This document shows positions 1 to 8,829 of a stretch of 64,000 bases of DNA, in pieces. This DNA is from CAVYXF01 sp963772335 (GTDB lineage Bacteria > Pseudomonadota > Alphaproteobacteria > Rhizobiales > Rhodomicrobiaceae): assembly GCA_963772335.1 (NCBI GenBank), contig CAVYXF010000015.1, positions 1-64,000 of the forward strand. The letters are read 5' to 3'. Positions within the stretch are counted from its first letter, which is position 1. Each line of letters starts with the position of its first letter. The notes beneath the pieces are model-generated. The model did not search any database and was not told where the DNA came from. It saw only the letters and a list, made by a program, of their open reading frames with translations. The translations under genes were made by a program, and so were the position numbers.

Positions 1-1
1 G

Positions 2-413
2 CTGTCGGCCAATTTCCACCTGCCGATGGACAACGCCGTCCCGCGTGTCGAACGTGTTTCGGTCGCGCAGATCGCTGCCCTACGCTATGGCGCGTTGCTA
101 TCCGCCCCCGGCAAGAGTGGGACTGAAATCGCACCTTCCGGACATTCTCGCGGTCTATGACGACACCAGCAACGTCATCTTTCTGCGCCAAGATTGGACA
201 GGCAGCACCCCTGCCGACCTCTCCATTCTCGTCCATGAGATGGTCCACCGCGGCCAGAATCTCGCTGGCCTGAAATATGCCTGCGTTCAGGAGCGGGAGG
301 AGCTCGCTTATGAGGCGCAGCACCGCTGGCTCCAGCTGTTCGGCCGCAATCTCGAATCGGAGTTTCAGATCGATCCATTCTCACGCCTCGCCAGATCTAT
401 CTGCATGTATTGA
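2..413 (+). pseudogene. DUF6647-like HExxH protein, frameshifted and cut by window edge
   Basis: Two reading frames together resemble one DUF6647-type protein. Frame 2 is open from the left edge to about base 160 and gives a plausible N-terminal part (LPMDNAVPRVERV, then IAALRYGALL). Frame 3 then carries the conserved core: AVYDDTSNVIFL, the putative zinc-binding HExxH motif HEMVH, a Cys before an ER..AY..QHRWL stretch, and a C-terminal IDPFSRL. The only start available for frame 3 alone is a GTG at 45, which would give 122 residues with an unconvincing N-terminus. The crossover lies near 115-145. The true start is outside the window. The function of this family is not known to me; the motif suggests a metallopeptidase fold. 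Confidence is good for the core and moderate for the frameshift. Confidence 0.6.
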
Positions 414-420
414 TCGGCAG

Positions 421-480
421 TAGCCCGGATGGAGCGAAGCGAAATCCGGGATTACCGGCACGAGACGAACACCCGGGCTA
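421..480. repeat. intergenic palindromic repeat
   Basis: A 60-bp unit begins TAGCCCGG and ends CCGGGCTA, exact reverse complements, with a second inner pairing of CCGGAT and ATCCGG around GGAGCGAAGCGA. Elements with this tagcccggatggagcgaagc-type core are common between genes in Bradyrhizobium-like genomes. It sits between two converging genes. Confidence 0.65.
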
Positions 481-484
481 CGAT

Positions 485-1093
485 CTAAAGCCGCCGGGAA
501 ACCAGGGAGAGATTGTTCGCGGGCATCTCATGAATCTCCAACTCCGAGAACTCATACTGTGCGGCGAGCGCAGCAACATCTTCCAGATCGCGAACGCCCC
601 AGGCCCGATTGCGCGCGCGCAGATCGCGGTCGAAAGTGTCGTTGCTCGGCGCGGTATGATGGCCATCGCGCCGATAGGGGCCATAGAGGAAGAGCACGCC
701 CCCAGGCGGCAGGAGCTTCGATGCGCCGCGCATCAGGCCGATTATCGCTGTCCAAGGCGAGATATGGATCATGTTGATGCACAGCACAGCATCGGCGGAG
801 TCGATCGGCCATTCCGGTGCCGTGGCATCGAGGTCGAGTGCGGGGCGGACATTGGCGAGACCAAGCTCTGCTGCCCAGCCATCGATGCTGGCGCGCGCAT
901 CCGGGTCCGGATCGCTTGGCTGGAAGATGAGATCGGGGCCGCTTGCCCCGGCGAAATGCATGGTGTGCTCGCCCGAGCCGCTGGCGATCTCCAACACGAG
1001 GCCGCGCTCCGGCAGATACGGGCGCAAAACCTCCAGGATCGGCGCGCGATTGCGAGCGGCCGCTGGAGCATAGAGCCGGGGATCAGCAGTCAT
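485..1093 (-). CDS. DUF938 family SAM-dependent methyltransferase
   Basis: The 202-residue product matches the DUF938 methyltransferase family in length and layout. The N-terminus (DPRLYAPAAARNRAPIL) is the typical family opening. The SAM-binding loop is VLEIASGSGEHTMHFA near residue 35, followed by the acidic stretch DPDPDARASIDGWA and a post-I motif around ADAVLCINMIHISPW. The middle segment FLYGPYRRDGHHTAPSN is also characteristic. The substrate is unknown. It lies 26 bp downstream of the oxidoreductase gene on the same strand and could be co-transcribed with it. Confidence 0.85.
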   Translation of the reverse strand: MTADPRLYAPAAARNRAPILEVLRPYLPERGLVLEIASGSGEHTMHFAGASGPDLIFQPSDPDPDARASIDGWAAELGLANVRPALDLDATAPEWPIDSADAVLCINMIHISPWTAIIGLMRGASKLLPPGGVLFLYGPYRRDGHHTAPSNDTFDRDLRARNRAWGVRDLEDVAALAAQYEFSELEIHEMPANNLSLVSRRL

Positions 1094-1119
1094 GGCGGTC
1101 CTTCCTGCACGAGGTGGGC

Positions 1120-1887
1120 CTATGCGCCGCCGAAACGCTCCGTGCGGATTGCGGCGGCCGGCTGCCCCATGGCAACGAGAATTGTCGTCACCGCTTCCAC
1201 GAAGCGGTTTGACCCGCAGACATAGGTGGTATGAGGTTGCCCGCCAAGCATTTCCAGTGCGCGCATTACCGCCGCGGCATCAATTCGGCCGGAAAAGTCC
1301 TGAGGACGGTTCGCCGCCTCGCGCGAGATGGCAAAGATCAGCCGAAAACCGTCCTCAGCCGCATCGAAGCTCTTCAGCTCTTCGGCAAACGGGGCCATGT
1401 CGTGACTGCGCACCCCGTAGAGCAGCAGCATCGGCGCATCAGATCGCTGTGCTGCCCGGTGCCGAATCATCGACATCAGCGGCACCACGCCGGAGCCGCC
1501 GCCGATCAGGAGGATCGGCCCGCCATCGGCCACCATCCAGTTGAAATAGCCGCCGAACGGCCCGCGGATCTCGATGGTGTCGCCAGCTTGCGCGACCTCG
1601 TGGAAATAAGGCGAGACTTCGCCATCCTCCAGTTCCTCGACGGCCAGCTCATAGGCGCCCGTCATCTCCGGAGCTGAGGCAACCGAATAGCTGCGCTGCA
1701 CCTGATATCCGTCCGGGGCGGTGAGACGCACATCGAGATGCTGGCCGGCGAGGAAAGGATGCCAGATCGGCGGGCGCAGCATGAAGCTCTTCACGCGCGA
1801 GGTCAGCGGTGCGATGGACTCGATCACCGCGTCCTGCCAGCCTCTGGCGACCTCCCTCGCCCGCGCCGCGGCGTCCGCCTCAGTCAT
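1120..1887 (-). CDS. FAD-binding ferredoxin reductase-type oxidoreductase
   Basis: This 255-residue protein is a two-domain FNR-type flavoprotein. RSYSVAS is the FAD-binding motif (RxYS type), GGGSGVVPLMSMIRH binds the nicotinamide nucleotide phosphate, and the C-terminal CGSNRFVEA is the usual reductase ending. No 2Fe-2S or haem domain is attached. The ATG at 1887 was chosen because the preceding gene ends at 1880, an 8-bp overlap typical of translational coupling; longer in-frame starts give a composition unlike a protein. Its partner is the sulfite-oxidase-like molybdoenzyme encoded just before it. It probably shuttles electrons between NAD(P)H and that enzyme, which is inference from gene order. 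Confidence 0.85.
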   Translation of the reverse strand: MTEADAAARAREVARGWQDAVIESIAPLTSRVKSFMLRPPIWHPFLAGQHLDVRLTAPDGYQVQRSYSVASAPEMTGAYELAVEELEDGEVSPYFHEVAQAGDTIEIRGPFGGYFNWMVADGGPILLIGGGSGVVPLMSMIRHRAAQRSDAPMLLLYGVRSHDMAPFAEELKSFDAAEDGFRLIFAISREAANRPQDFSGRIDAAAVMRALEMLGGQPHTTYVCGSNRFVEAVTTILVAMGQPAAAIRTERFGGA

Positions 1888-2485
1888 TGGTGAAGCGCTG
1901 CTCGCGCCAGGGGTCGCCATAGATGTGGTAGCCGCGCAGCTCCCAAAAGCCGGCGGTGTCGGTCTCGGTGAACTGGAGGCCATTGATCCATTTCGCCGAT
2001 TTCCAGAAATAGAGATGCGGCACGAGTAACCGCGCCGGCCCGCCATGCTCGGGATGGATCGGCTGGCCTTCATAGCGCGTCGCGACCATCGCCTTGCCAT
2101 CCGTCAGGTCGGCATAGGGCACGTTGGTCGAGTAGCCGTCATAGGAATGCGCGAGTGTGTATTGCGTCGGCGCGGTGATGCCGGCATCGGCGAGGATGTC
2201 GTCGACCAGCACGCCCTGCCAGGGCGTGTCGAATTTCGACCACTTGGTCACGCAATGGATGTCGCGCGTCATCTTAGTTTGCGGTAGCGCGTTGAACTCG
2301 TCCCAGGTCCAGGTCTTGATCGGCTTCGGCCCGGCGCGCAGGTTGAATTTCCAGTTGCGCACATCGATATGCGGCGTCGGTCCGGCGGAGAGTACCGGGA
2401 AGTCGGTGGTCAGCGACTGGCCGGGAGGAAGACGGCCCTCGAGTTCCGTTGGCGGGCGGCGGCCCGTAAATCCTCGCGTGACCAT
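1880..2485 (-). CDS. sulfite oxidase-like molybdopterin oxidoreductase
   Basis: The 201-residue product is the molybdopterin-binding domain of the sulfite oxidase superfamily. IHCVTKWSKFDTPW carries the conserved Cys (about residue 78) expected to ligate molybdenum. HGGPARLLVPHLYFWKSAKW is the second conserved block, followed by the GFWELRGYHIYGDPW ending. No Tat signal or haem domain is present, so it belongs to the short cytoplasmic members and not to YedY/MsrP. The start at 2485 has AGGAGA 6-8 bases upstream; longer starts run through non-coding-like sequence. It overlaps the FAD reductase gene by 8 bp, suggesting a two-component redox system. The substrate is not known. Confidence 0.85.
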   Translation of the reverse strand: MVTRGFTGRRPPTELEGRLPPGQSLTTDFPVLSAGPTPHIDVRNWKFNLRAGPKPIKTWTWDEFNALPQTKMTRDIHCVTKWSKFDTPWQGVLVDDILADAGITAPTQYTLAHSYDGYSTNVPYADLTDGKAMVATRYEGQPIHPEHGGPARLLVPHLYFWKSAKWINGLQFTETDTAGFWELRGYHIYGDPWREQRFTND

Positions 2486-2748
2486 GGCTGTCTCCTGAAG
2501 CTCGACTGATCTCCTGGCCGTTATGGCCGTGCATCCGACAAGATACATCAGGGGCGCAGGCCACACCATGCTTTGGCGGGTCGGAGGCATCACGAAGCCG
2601 ACAAAGGTTGAGTGCGGACAAGCCAGGGGCTAATGCTGCGGGAGGCGCGGGAGTGCGAATTTTCGCGCGCCGGATACTGATATTTCGCATTGCCCATAGT
2701 CGTGCATGTTTGAAAACCACCGACGATTCTGGCTTGAGGAATTACTTT

Positions 2749-3852
2749 ATGAGACGGGTTTCACTGGTGTTTTGCGTCGCTGTCGGCCTCGTTCTGTTTG
2801 GCTTGCAGAGCCAAATCCGCGCCGAGGAAGGCTTTGGCACGTTTAACGGCGATCTGATCGTGAAGCTGGAAGGCGACGGCCGCACCGTCGAGCTGATGCA
2901 GCCCTTTGCGTTTACGGATCCGGCCGGAAAAACCTGGAGCGTTCCGGCCGGCACCGTGGTTGATGGCGCCTCCATACCGCAGGCGTTCTGGACCGTTATC
3001 GGCGGTCCCTTCGAGGGCAAATATCGCGAAGCCTCTGTCGTACATGACTATTATTGCGTTCGCCGTTCAGAGACTTGGCAGAACGTGCATCTGGTCTTCT
3101 ACAACGGCATGCGCGCAAATGGTGTGGGCTCCCTGACGGCCAAGGTCATGTACGCGGCCGTCTACAACTTTGGCCCGCGATGGCTGGAGGTGGATGCGGC
3201 GAGCGGTGCAGCGATAGCCGGCCAGCCGCTGTTGCGGGAGGACGTCAAGCAAGCCATCATCAAGCGCATTACCGACGGCGATCCGTCCATCGAAGAGATC
3301 CAGCGCATTTCGGATGAGCTTTCCCAGATCAAGAGCGTCGATGAGCTCGAAAGGCTCCTGTCGGAAAATGGGCAGTGCACGCCGATCGTCGATGAGAATC
3401 TCAGGAAGACCCTCATCCTGTGCGGTATGACGGGCGAGTCGAAGAGGCTTGCAGCGCAACAGAACGTTCAGAACCTGGCCGAGAAGCTCAACGCTTTGCT
3501 TTCGGCCCAGTCGATCTTCCTGCTTCCTGCGGTGCAGTCCTATGCCAATGATCCCACCCCGGAAAAATGGCTAGCGGTGCAGAAAGCGACGAAAGACGTG
3601 TTCGGCCTGATCAAGGTGGCGGCGCGCGCGACGGTTGATGCAGGCGAGAGCAGCGATCCAGCCATCAAAGAGCATGCCGACGCCATATTTGGCATCTTGG
3701 GCACGCGCACCAGCATGCTTGGCGAATTGCAGGCCCGACCCGACTCGCGCGACGCGCTCCTGGAGTGGAACTCCAAATATGGCGGGCTGGTCCGAAGACT
3801 TGCCGCCGAGTTGGCTGCGCTGCAAACCGTCATGTCGCAGCAGCCACGTTAA
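2749..3852 (+). CDS. secreted DUF1353 domain protein
   Basis: A 367-residue protein with an N-terminal signal peptide (RRVSLVFCVAVGLVLFGLQS, cleavage probably after IRA). Residues about 28-130 match DUF1353: FAFTDPAGKTWSVPAG, VDGASIPQAFW and VVHDYYC are the typical blocks. The remaining 230 residues are mostly helical and unassigned. DUF1353 is known from phage and bacterial proteins of unknown biochemical function. TGAGGA lies just ahead of the ATG at 2749 and supports that start over an upstream in-frame ATG at 2608. It is transcribed divergently from the molybdoenzyme pair. Confidence 0.75.
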   Translation: MRRVSLVFCVAVGLVLFGLQSQIRAEEGFGTFNGDLIVKLEGDGRTVELMQPFAFTDPAGKTWSVPAGTVVDGASIPQAFWTVIGGPFEGKYREASVVHDYYCVRRSETWQNVHLVFYNGMRANGVGSLTAKVMYAAVYNFGPRWLEVDAASGAAIAGQPLLREDVKQAIIKRITDGDPSIEEIQRISDELSQIKSVDELERLLSENGQCTPIVDENLRKTLILCGMTGESKRLAAQQNVQNLAEKLNALLSAQSIFLLPAVQSYANDPTPEKWLAVQKATKDVFGLIKVAARATVDAGESSDPAIKEHADAIFGILGTRTSMLGELQARPDSRDALLEWNSKYGGLVRRLAAELAALQTVMSQQPR

Positions 3853-3886
3853 AAGAACGCCTTTGTTGGCTCCTGCCTTTGCGGCA

Positions 3887-4393
3887 TCAGAGCGCCAGCT
3901 CGAAGAAAACGAGCCAGTCCCGCAAATCGGGCGTCAACGGGTAATAGGGCTCGATGCGGCGGAATCCTGCACTCTCATAGAGGCGCATGGCCTCGGCTTG
4001 GCGCTTGCTGGTGTCGAGGCGCATCGCGCGGTAGCCAGCGCTCCTGGCTTCGGCGAGAACCCCATCGGCAAGGGTTCGGCCCACGCCAAGCCCGCGGAAT
4101 TCGTTCGGCACGAACATCCGCTTCATCTCGCAGACGCCCTCGCCCAGATCGCGCAGCGCCACGCAGCCTGCGGGCTGTCCGTCATGGCAGGCGAGCAGCA
4201 GACGGCCCTCCGGCGGAGCATATTTTCCGGGAAGTCCGGCAAGCTCCGCCTGGAACGCGCTTTCGTCGAAATAGCGGTCGATCAGCTCAAGGTCTTCGAC
4301 GTGGCGCTCGCGGTGCCAGGCGACGAACCCGCGCATCAGGGCGCGGACATCGTCGAGCTGGGCAGCAGTCCTAGGTTCTGAGATGCTGATCAT
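3887..4393 (-). CDS. GNAT family N-acetyltransferase
   Basis: The 168-residue product is a single GNAT domain. The acetyl-CoA pyrophosphate loop is FRGLGVGRTLADG, preceded by the beta4 strand EMKRMFVPNE and followed by GYRAMRLDTSKRQAEAMRLYESAGF, a standard GNAT ending. The substrate cannot be deduced. The start at 4393 is fixed by a strong GGGGAGG ribosome-binding site; the longer open frame to 4522 runs through a palindromic repeat. It converges with the DUF1353 gene. Confidence 0.85.
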   Translation of the reverse strand: MISISEPRTAAQLDDVRALMRGFVAWHRERHVEDLELIDRYFDESAFQAELAGLPGKYAPPEGRLLLACHDGQPAGCVALRDLGEGVCEMKRMFVPNEFRGLGVGRTLADGVLAEARSAGYRAMRLDTSKRQAEAMRLYESAGFRRIEPYYPLTPDLRDWLVFFELAL

Positions 4394-4471
4394 TCCAAAA
4401 CCTCCCCACAATTGCGCGACTGCTAGCGCGATCACATCGGCCGGTAAACGCCGGCTCTCATCCGCAGTGTT

Positions 4472-4499
4472 GTCATTCCCGCGGAAAGCGGGAACCCAG
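4472..4499. repeat. short palindromic repeat (GTCATTCCCGC type)
   Basis: TTCCCGC (4476-4482) and GCGGGAA (4488-4494) form a perfect 7-bp stem with a 5-base loop, preceded by GTCA and followed by CCC. This is the dispersed gtcattcccgc repeat seen in many alphaproteobacterial intergenic regions. A related diverged copy is near 52922. Confidence 0.6.
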
Positions 4500-4545
4500 T
4501 AAGCACAAGGGCTTGCGATCACCCCAGTTGATGGCGCGAGCGTCC

Positions 4546-6222
4546 TTAAGCCACCTGCGGGTTCAGGTATTTGTGAATGGCCTGCACCACCACTGAGCCT
4601 TCGCCAACGCCGGATGCGACTCGCTTAACCGAGCCGGAGCGCACATCGCCAACCGCGAAAATGCCAGGGCGCGAGGTGCAATAGGGCGACATGACGCCAA
4701 TCCGCTTCTCCGTTGCCGCATCGACGCCGGTTAGCACGAAACCTTTGTCGTCCAGCTCCACGCAATCCTTCAGCCAATCGGTGTTTGGCTGGGCTCCGAT
4801 CATCACGAAGATATTGCCGATCGGCTTCACCACGCTTTCGCCGGTTGCTCGGTTTGTCCAGGTGCACTGGCGTAGATAGTCCTCCCCTTCAAGGCCAGTA
4901 ATCTCGGTTTCGGTCAGGAGGATGATATGGGGCGATGCCTCGATCCGCTGGACGAGATAGTCGGACATCGTCGCGGCAAGGCTTCTGCTGCGCACCAGGA
5001 TGAAGACACATTTGGCATGGCGCGAGAGGAAAATGGCAGCCTGCCCGGCGGAGTTGCCACCACCGATAACCGCTATCTCTTCATTCTGGCAGAGCTGTGC
5101 CTCCATGGCGGTGGCCGCATAATGGATGCCCTGCCCCTCATACTTCTCGTAATTCGGCACATCGAGCTTGCGGTAGCGGGCGCCGGTCGCAACCACCACC
5201 GCGCGCGAGGAGACGATGCTACCGCCCTCCAGCGTCACCCGATAGGCGCCATTCTTGGCAATCGCCACGGCGGGACGCGATATGGCGAGCCGGGCGCCAA
5301 ATTTCTGGGCCTGCACCTGTGCACGGCCGGCGAGCGCCTGGCCGGAGATGCCGGTCGGGAAGCCGAGATAATTCTCGATCTTCGATGAGGTGCCGGCCTG
5401 CCCGCCGGGAGCCATGGCCTCTATGACGAGGGTCGAGAGCCCCTCCGAAGCGCCGTAAACGGCAGCGGCAAGGCCGGCCGGCCCGGCGCCGACCACCGTG
5501 AGGTCATAAACGAAATCCGGATCGATGGTCTCGGTAAGGCCGAGCGCGTCGGCAAGCTCGGTATTGCTGGGATTGCGCAACACGGTGTGGTCCGACGTCA
5601 CCACCACCGGCAGCTCCGCTGGTGTCAGCTCGAAGCAGGCGAGAAAACTCTGGGCATCCTCGTCCCGCTCGGTATCCAGCAGGCGGTGCGGATAGCCGTT
5701 GCGCATCAGGAAGCGCTCGATCCGCAGTGTATCGCCGCCATGGCTCGAGCCGACCACGGTCACGCCGCCCCGGCTGTGGCGGATCAGGCCGACGCGCCGG
5801 AGGATGTAAGCGCGCATGATGATCTCGGCGATGTCGCTCTCGGCGGTGACCATGCGGCGGAAATCGGGACGTTTGATGCGCACCACGCGGCTGTCGGCGC
5901 CGGTACGGCCGCTGACCAGGACCTGGCGGTCGTTGAACAAGTCGAGCTCACCGCTGAACTGGCGAGGGCCATGGGTCGTGATGACGGTCGGCTCACCTTC
6001 CTCGTCGGAATCCACAATCTCGATCGATCCTTCCAGAACGAGGAAGAAATCGACGCCGCGATCGCCGCGCCGGAAGACGTAAGTGCCCGCCGGCAACGGC
6101 TCTTCAGTGCCGAATGCCGCAACACGCGCCGCCATCTCCGGGCTGAGCTGAGGGAAAGTCTGAGCGGTGCGATTGAATGGATCGGTGGGATCGAGTTCGG
6201 CGCTGTTCTGCGGCTCACTCAT
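4546..6222 (-). CDS. cyclic-nucleotide-binding thioredoxin reductase-like flavoprotein
   Basis: This 558-residue fusion has an N-terminal cyclic-nucleotide-binding domain (about residues 20-135, with EPLPAGTYVFRRGDRG and FSGELDLF). A short thioredoxin-like linker follows (HGGDTLRIERFLMRNGYPHR). The C-terminal half is a pyridine nucleotide-disulfide oxidoreductase module, with FAD motif GAGPAGLAAAVYGAS and NAD(P)H motif GGGNSAGQAAIFLS. The CxxC active site of true thioredoxin reductases is absent: the region before the second dinucleotide motif reads HYAATAMEAQLC. That is usual for this fused family and argues against thioredoxin as substrate. The start at 6222 has AAGGTG upstream and gives the natural N-terminus. 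The CNB domain suggests allosteric control by a nucleotide, which is inference. Confidence 0.85.
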   Translation of the reverse strand: MSEPQNSAELDPTDPFNRTAQTFPQLSPEMAARVAAFGTEEPLPAGTYVFRRGDRGVDFFLVLEGSIEIVDSDEEGEPTVITTHGPRQFSGELDLFNDRQVLVSGRTGADSRVVRIKRPDFRRMVTAESDIAEIIMRAYILRRVGLIRHSRGGVTVVGSSHGGDTLRIERFLMRNGYPHRLLDTERDEDAQSFLACFELTPAELPVVVTSDHTVLRNPSNTELADALGLTETIDPDFVYDLTVVGAGPAGLAAAVYGASEGLSTLVIEAMAPGGQAGTSSKIENYLGFPTGISGQALAGRAQVQAQKFGARLAISRPAVAIAKNGAYRVTLEGGSIVSSRAVVVATGARYRKLDVPNYEKYEGQGIHYAATAMEAQLCQNEEIAVIGGGNSAGQAAIFLSRHAKCVFILVRSRSLAATMSDYLVQRIEASPHIILLTETEITGLEGEDYLRQCTWTNRATGESVVKPIGNIFVMIGAQPNTDWLKDCVELDDKGFVLTGVDAATEKRIGVMSPYCTSRPGIFAVGDVRSGSVKRVASGVGEGSVVVQAIHKYLNPQVA

Positions 6223-6591
6223 TTGGCGGCACCTTCTGCGCGTTGTCGGGAGCGCGCAGTCTAGCTTTTGCCGGGCTTTTACGCAAAAGCGCTGCAAGTA
6301 CCGCCTCACCTTTGCGTCACTTGGAGTCAAGTTCAGGCAAAAAAACCCTCGCCGCGGTGGGGGCGACCGGGGCGAGGGCAAAGGCGGTGCTCCCGGGAGT
6401 GAAAAGAGCAAAACCGCCATAAACAGAGTCAACAGGGAGGAGCGCCAGAGGTGAGCACACCCGTCAGCAGAGACGGCTATTGCCTCTCTGTGATGAATGC
6501 CCGCCTCTGGCAGGATGCTATGCTCGTATGTCGCGGCTGCGGGGGATTTGGTTCAAAGAAATTCTGCCGGCGTGCTCAAGCCTCGGAGCAG
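6223..6591. other. gene-free interval between zapE and the CNB flavoprotein
   Basis: No convincing coding sequence is present in these 369 bases; the open frames are antisense extensions with biased composition. The only structure seen is a minus-strand terminator-like hairpin at 6339-6378. The promoter of the CNB flavoprotein gene is expected between that hairpin and 6222. Confidence 0.5.
6339..6378 (-). terminator. intrinsic terminator after zapE
   Basis: On the minus strand CCCTCGCC (6378-6371) pairs exactly with GGCGAGGG (6353-6346) across a 17-base loop, and the stem is followed directly by a run of seven T (6345-6339). It lies about 215 bases beyond the zapE stop and upstream of the next minus-strand gene. 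Confidence 0.5.
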
Positions 6592-7713
6592 CTATGGGGT
6601 CTGCTGTGCCTGCCGCTTTTGGCGCGCGGTCCTCAGGTAGCTTTCCGAGCGCATCTCCATCAGCCGGGAAGCGGTCCGCCGAAAGAGCTGGGCGCCATCA
6701 CCCTCGGTGTAAAGCCTGTCCGGCTCGGCGGCGGCCGAGATGATGAGGCCGGTGCCCTGGTCGTAAAGCGTATCGATCAGTGTGTTGAACCGGCGGGCCT
6801 CGTCGCGGCGGTCGCGGCGGAGAATCGGCACGTTCTCGATAATGACGGTATGAAAGTGCCGGGAAACGGCGAGATAGTCATTTGCTCCGAGCGGCTTGCC
6901 GCAAAGTTCCGCGAAAGTAAAACGCGCCACTCCGTGCGCGGCTTCGGGTACCGCCAGCATGCGGCCTTTGACAAGAATGTGCTGACTGTGACCCTGGGCG
7001 ACGCCGGTCAGCTTCTGGAAGGTTTCGCGGATATGGCTGTCTGCCGCGCCGTTCAGCGGAGTGAAATAAAGCGGCTCGCCCAAAAGCCGGTCGAGGCGAT
7101 AGTCCTTGGCGGCTTCAAGCTCCATCACCTCCATCTTCTCCTCGATCAGCTCGATGAAGGGGAGGAACAGATTTCGGTTCAGCCCGCCATTATAGAGTTC
7201 GGAAGGTGCGGTATTGGACGTGACGACAACCACCATGCCCTGCTCGAAAAAGCCGGAAAACAGCCGGCCGAGAATCATCGCATCGGCGATGTCGGTCACG
7301 TGGAATTCGTCGAAGCACAAGAGCGGCGCTTCGCGCGCAATGCGCTCGGCCACGACTGGCACCAGATCGCCGTCTTGCTGCTTGCGCGCCGTGGCAATTA
7401 GCTCGTGCACTTCGATCATGAACTCGTGGAAATGCACCCGGCGCTTCCGCTCGAACGGCACCGTTTCGAAGAACAGGTCCATCAGCATGGTCTTGCCGCG
7501 CCCGACCGGGCCGAACAGATAGAGCCCCCGCGGCACCTCACCGCGCTTGCGCGTGAAAAAGGAGAAGAAGTCAGTCTTTGCCGGCGCGGTATAGCGGGCG
7601 AGGCGGTTGGCGAGCAGCTGCAGCTTTTCCGCAGCCAATGCCTGCATCGGATCGGCCGCGATCCTCCCCTCTCGCACCATCCCGCGATAGCGCTCCAACA
7701 GATCCTGTCTCAT
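6592..7713 (-). CDS. zapE: cell division protein ZapE (AFG1-like ATPase)
   Basis: The 373-residue protein is an AFG1/ZapE-family AAA-type ATPase. Walker A is GPVGRGKTML (about 68-77), preceded by PRGLYLF. Walker B is LLCFDEFHVTDIADAMIL, and the sensor segment is VVVTSNTAPSELYNGGLNR, all family hallmarks. ZapE associates with the Z-ring in Enterobacteria and its mitochondrial relative Afg1/Lace1 acts in protein quality control; the role here is by homology. Length is normal. It is flanked by unrelated genes and appears monocistronic. Confidence 0.92.
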   Translation of the reverse strand: MRQDLLERYRGMVREGRIAADPMQALAAEKLQLLANRLARYTAPAKTDFFSFFTRKRGEVPRGLYLFGPVGRGKTMLMDLFFETVPFERKRRVHFHEFMIEVHELIATARKQQDGDLVPVVAERIAREAPLLCFDEFHVTDIADAMILGRLFSGFFEQGMVVVVTSNTAPSELYNGGLNRNLFLPFIELIEEKMEVMELEAAKDYRLDRLLGEPLYFTPLNGAADSHIRETFQKLTGVAQGHSQHILVKGRMLAVPEAAHGVARFTFAELCGKPLGANDYLAVSRHFHTVIIENVPILRRDRRDEARRFNTLIDTLYDQGTGLIISAAAEPDRLYTEGDGAQLFRRTASRLMEMRSESYLRTARQKRQAQQTP

Positions 7714-7977
7714 GCCACTCCATCTCGCGCCGTGCGGGAAGCCGGTCTTTAAGCCAGATCATTCGAGATGGAATGGGGCATAGCCACCCTCCGAGCACAG
7801 CCGAAATCCACGCGCACTGGATCTCCCAATTTCACGGGGATTTCGGCTGTCCCGGTGGCTCTGTTTCCATCTGACCCGATTTAGGCCTCGGGCGAGGCGA
7901 TCCTACCAGAGTTTCTGGTCCGCTGCCGCACCGCATTGCAAGGGCGTTGATTAGCGTGAAGGCGGAGCGCGGCTCCG

Positions 7978-8700
7978 CTACGCCGCTTCGGTACTATCCG
8001 CTTTGCGTCCGATGAACAGTCCGCGGCCCATCAGGCCGACCGAATCACGGCTGACCTCGAGGCCAGCCGCGCGGAACGCTTCGAGATACTCCTCGGTCGT
8101 GAACAGCCCCAATCTCTGCAGTTCCTTAAACGTGACGATGCCAGCCGGCGTTGCGACCAGAAAGTGGAAGTCGAGGACCGCGATATTGCCTTCCTGGCCG
8201 CTGATCGACATTCGCGCCAGTTTGAGTTCGGGTTGATTGACGAAGAGGGCGTGCGGCTTGCCGTCGAGTTGCCAATCGGCGGGAGAGAACCATGGCTCGA
8301 CGATCAGAAGACCGCCTGGCGCCACATGGCGCGCCATGCTGGCGATCGCACTATTGAGTCCGTCTATAGTTGTCATGGCCCCGATCGCGCTGAAGAGGCA
8401 GGTCACAACGTCGAAGCTGCGGCCGAGGTCGAAGCTGGTCATGTCGCCAACATGAAAGCGCACCTCCGGCAGCCGTGCGCTGGCGATCGCCAGCAGATCC
8501 TCGCTCAGGTCGAGGCCTTCAACCTCGAACCATGCCTTCAGCTCCGCCAGATGTCTGCCAGTTCCGCAGGCGACATCGAGGAGCGTGCGCACCGGCCGCC
8601 CGCCAGCCTCCTCGATGAATTTACGTAGCTTGGCTGCCTCGCCGGCGTAGTTTTTCCAGGCATAGAGCGCATCGTAATAAGCTGCGGATTTCTCGAACAT
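7978..8700 (-). CDS. class I SAM-dependent methyltransferase
   Basis: A 240-residue class I methyltransferase. Motif I is LLDVACGTGRHLAEL, followed by the acidic GLDLS and the motif II region FDVVTCLFSAIGAM. The opening MFEKSAAYYDALYAWKNYAGEA and the HVAPGGLLIVEPWFSP block resemble the small-molecule or sugar-modifying methyltransferases. GGGAGAGAG lies just upstream of the ATG at 8700, which was preferred to the in-frame GTG-type extension to 8754. The substrate is unknown and neighbours give no clue. Confidence 0.82.
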   Translation of the reverse strand: MFEKSAAYYDALYAWKNYAGEAAKLRKFIEEAGGRPVRTLLDVACGTGRHLAELKAWFEVEGLDLSEDLLAIASARLPEVRFHVGDMTSFDLGRSFDVVTCLFSAIGAMTTIDGLNSAIASMARHVAPGGLLIVEPWFSPADWQLDGKPHALFVNQPELKLARMSISGQEGNIAVLDFHFLVATPAGIVTFKELQRLGLFTTEEYLEAFRAAGLEVSRDSVGLMGRGLFIGRKADSTEAA

Positions 8701-8829
8701 TGGCGAACTCTCTCCCGTCCCGGCATTTTGCGTGCGGCCTTCGTCATGTTCCACGCATCGCCGCGCGAGATCAACGGCCGGCCTTTGACAGACGACGGCG
8801 AAGCCGGCCGTCGGACATTCAGACCGTCT

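Noticed and set aside
410..1225. 271-codon plus-strand open frame
   Set aside because: Antisense to the DUF938 methyltransferase, begins in a palindromic repeat, and shows no domain.
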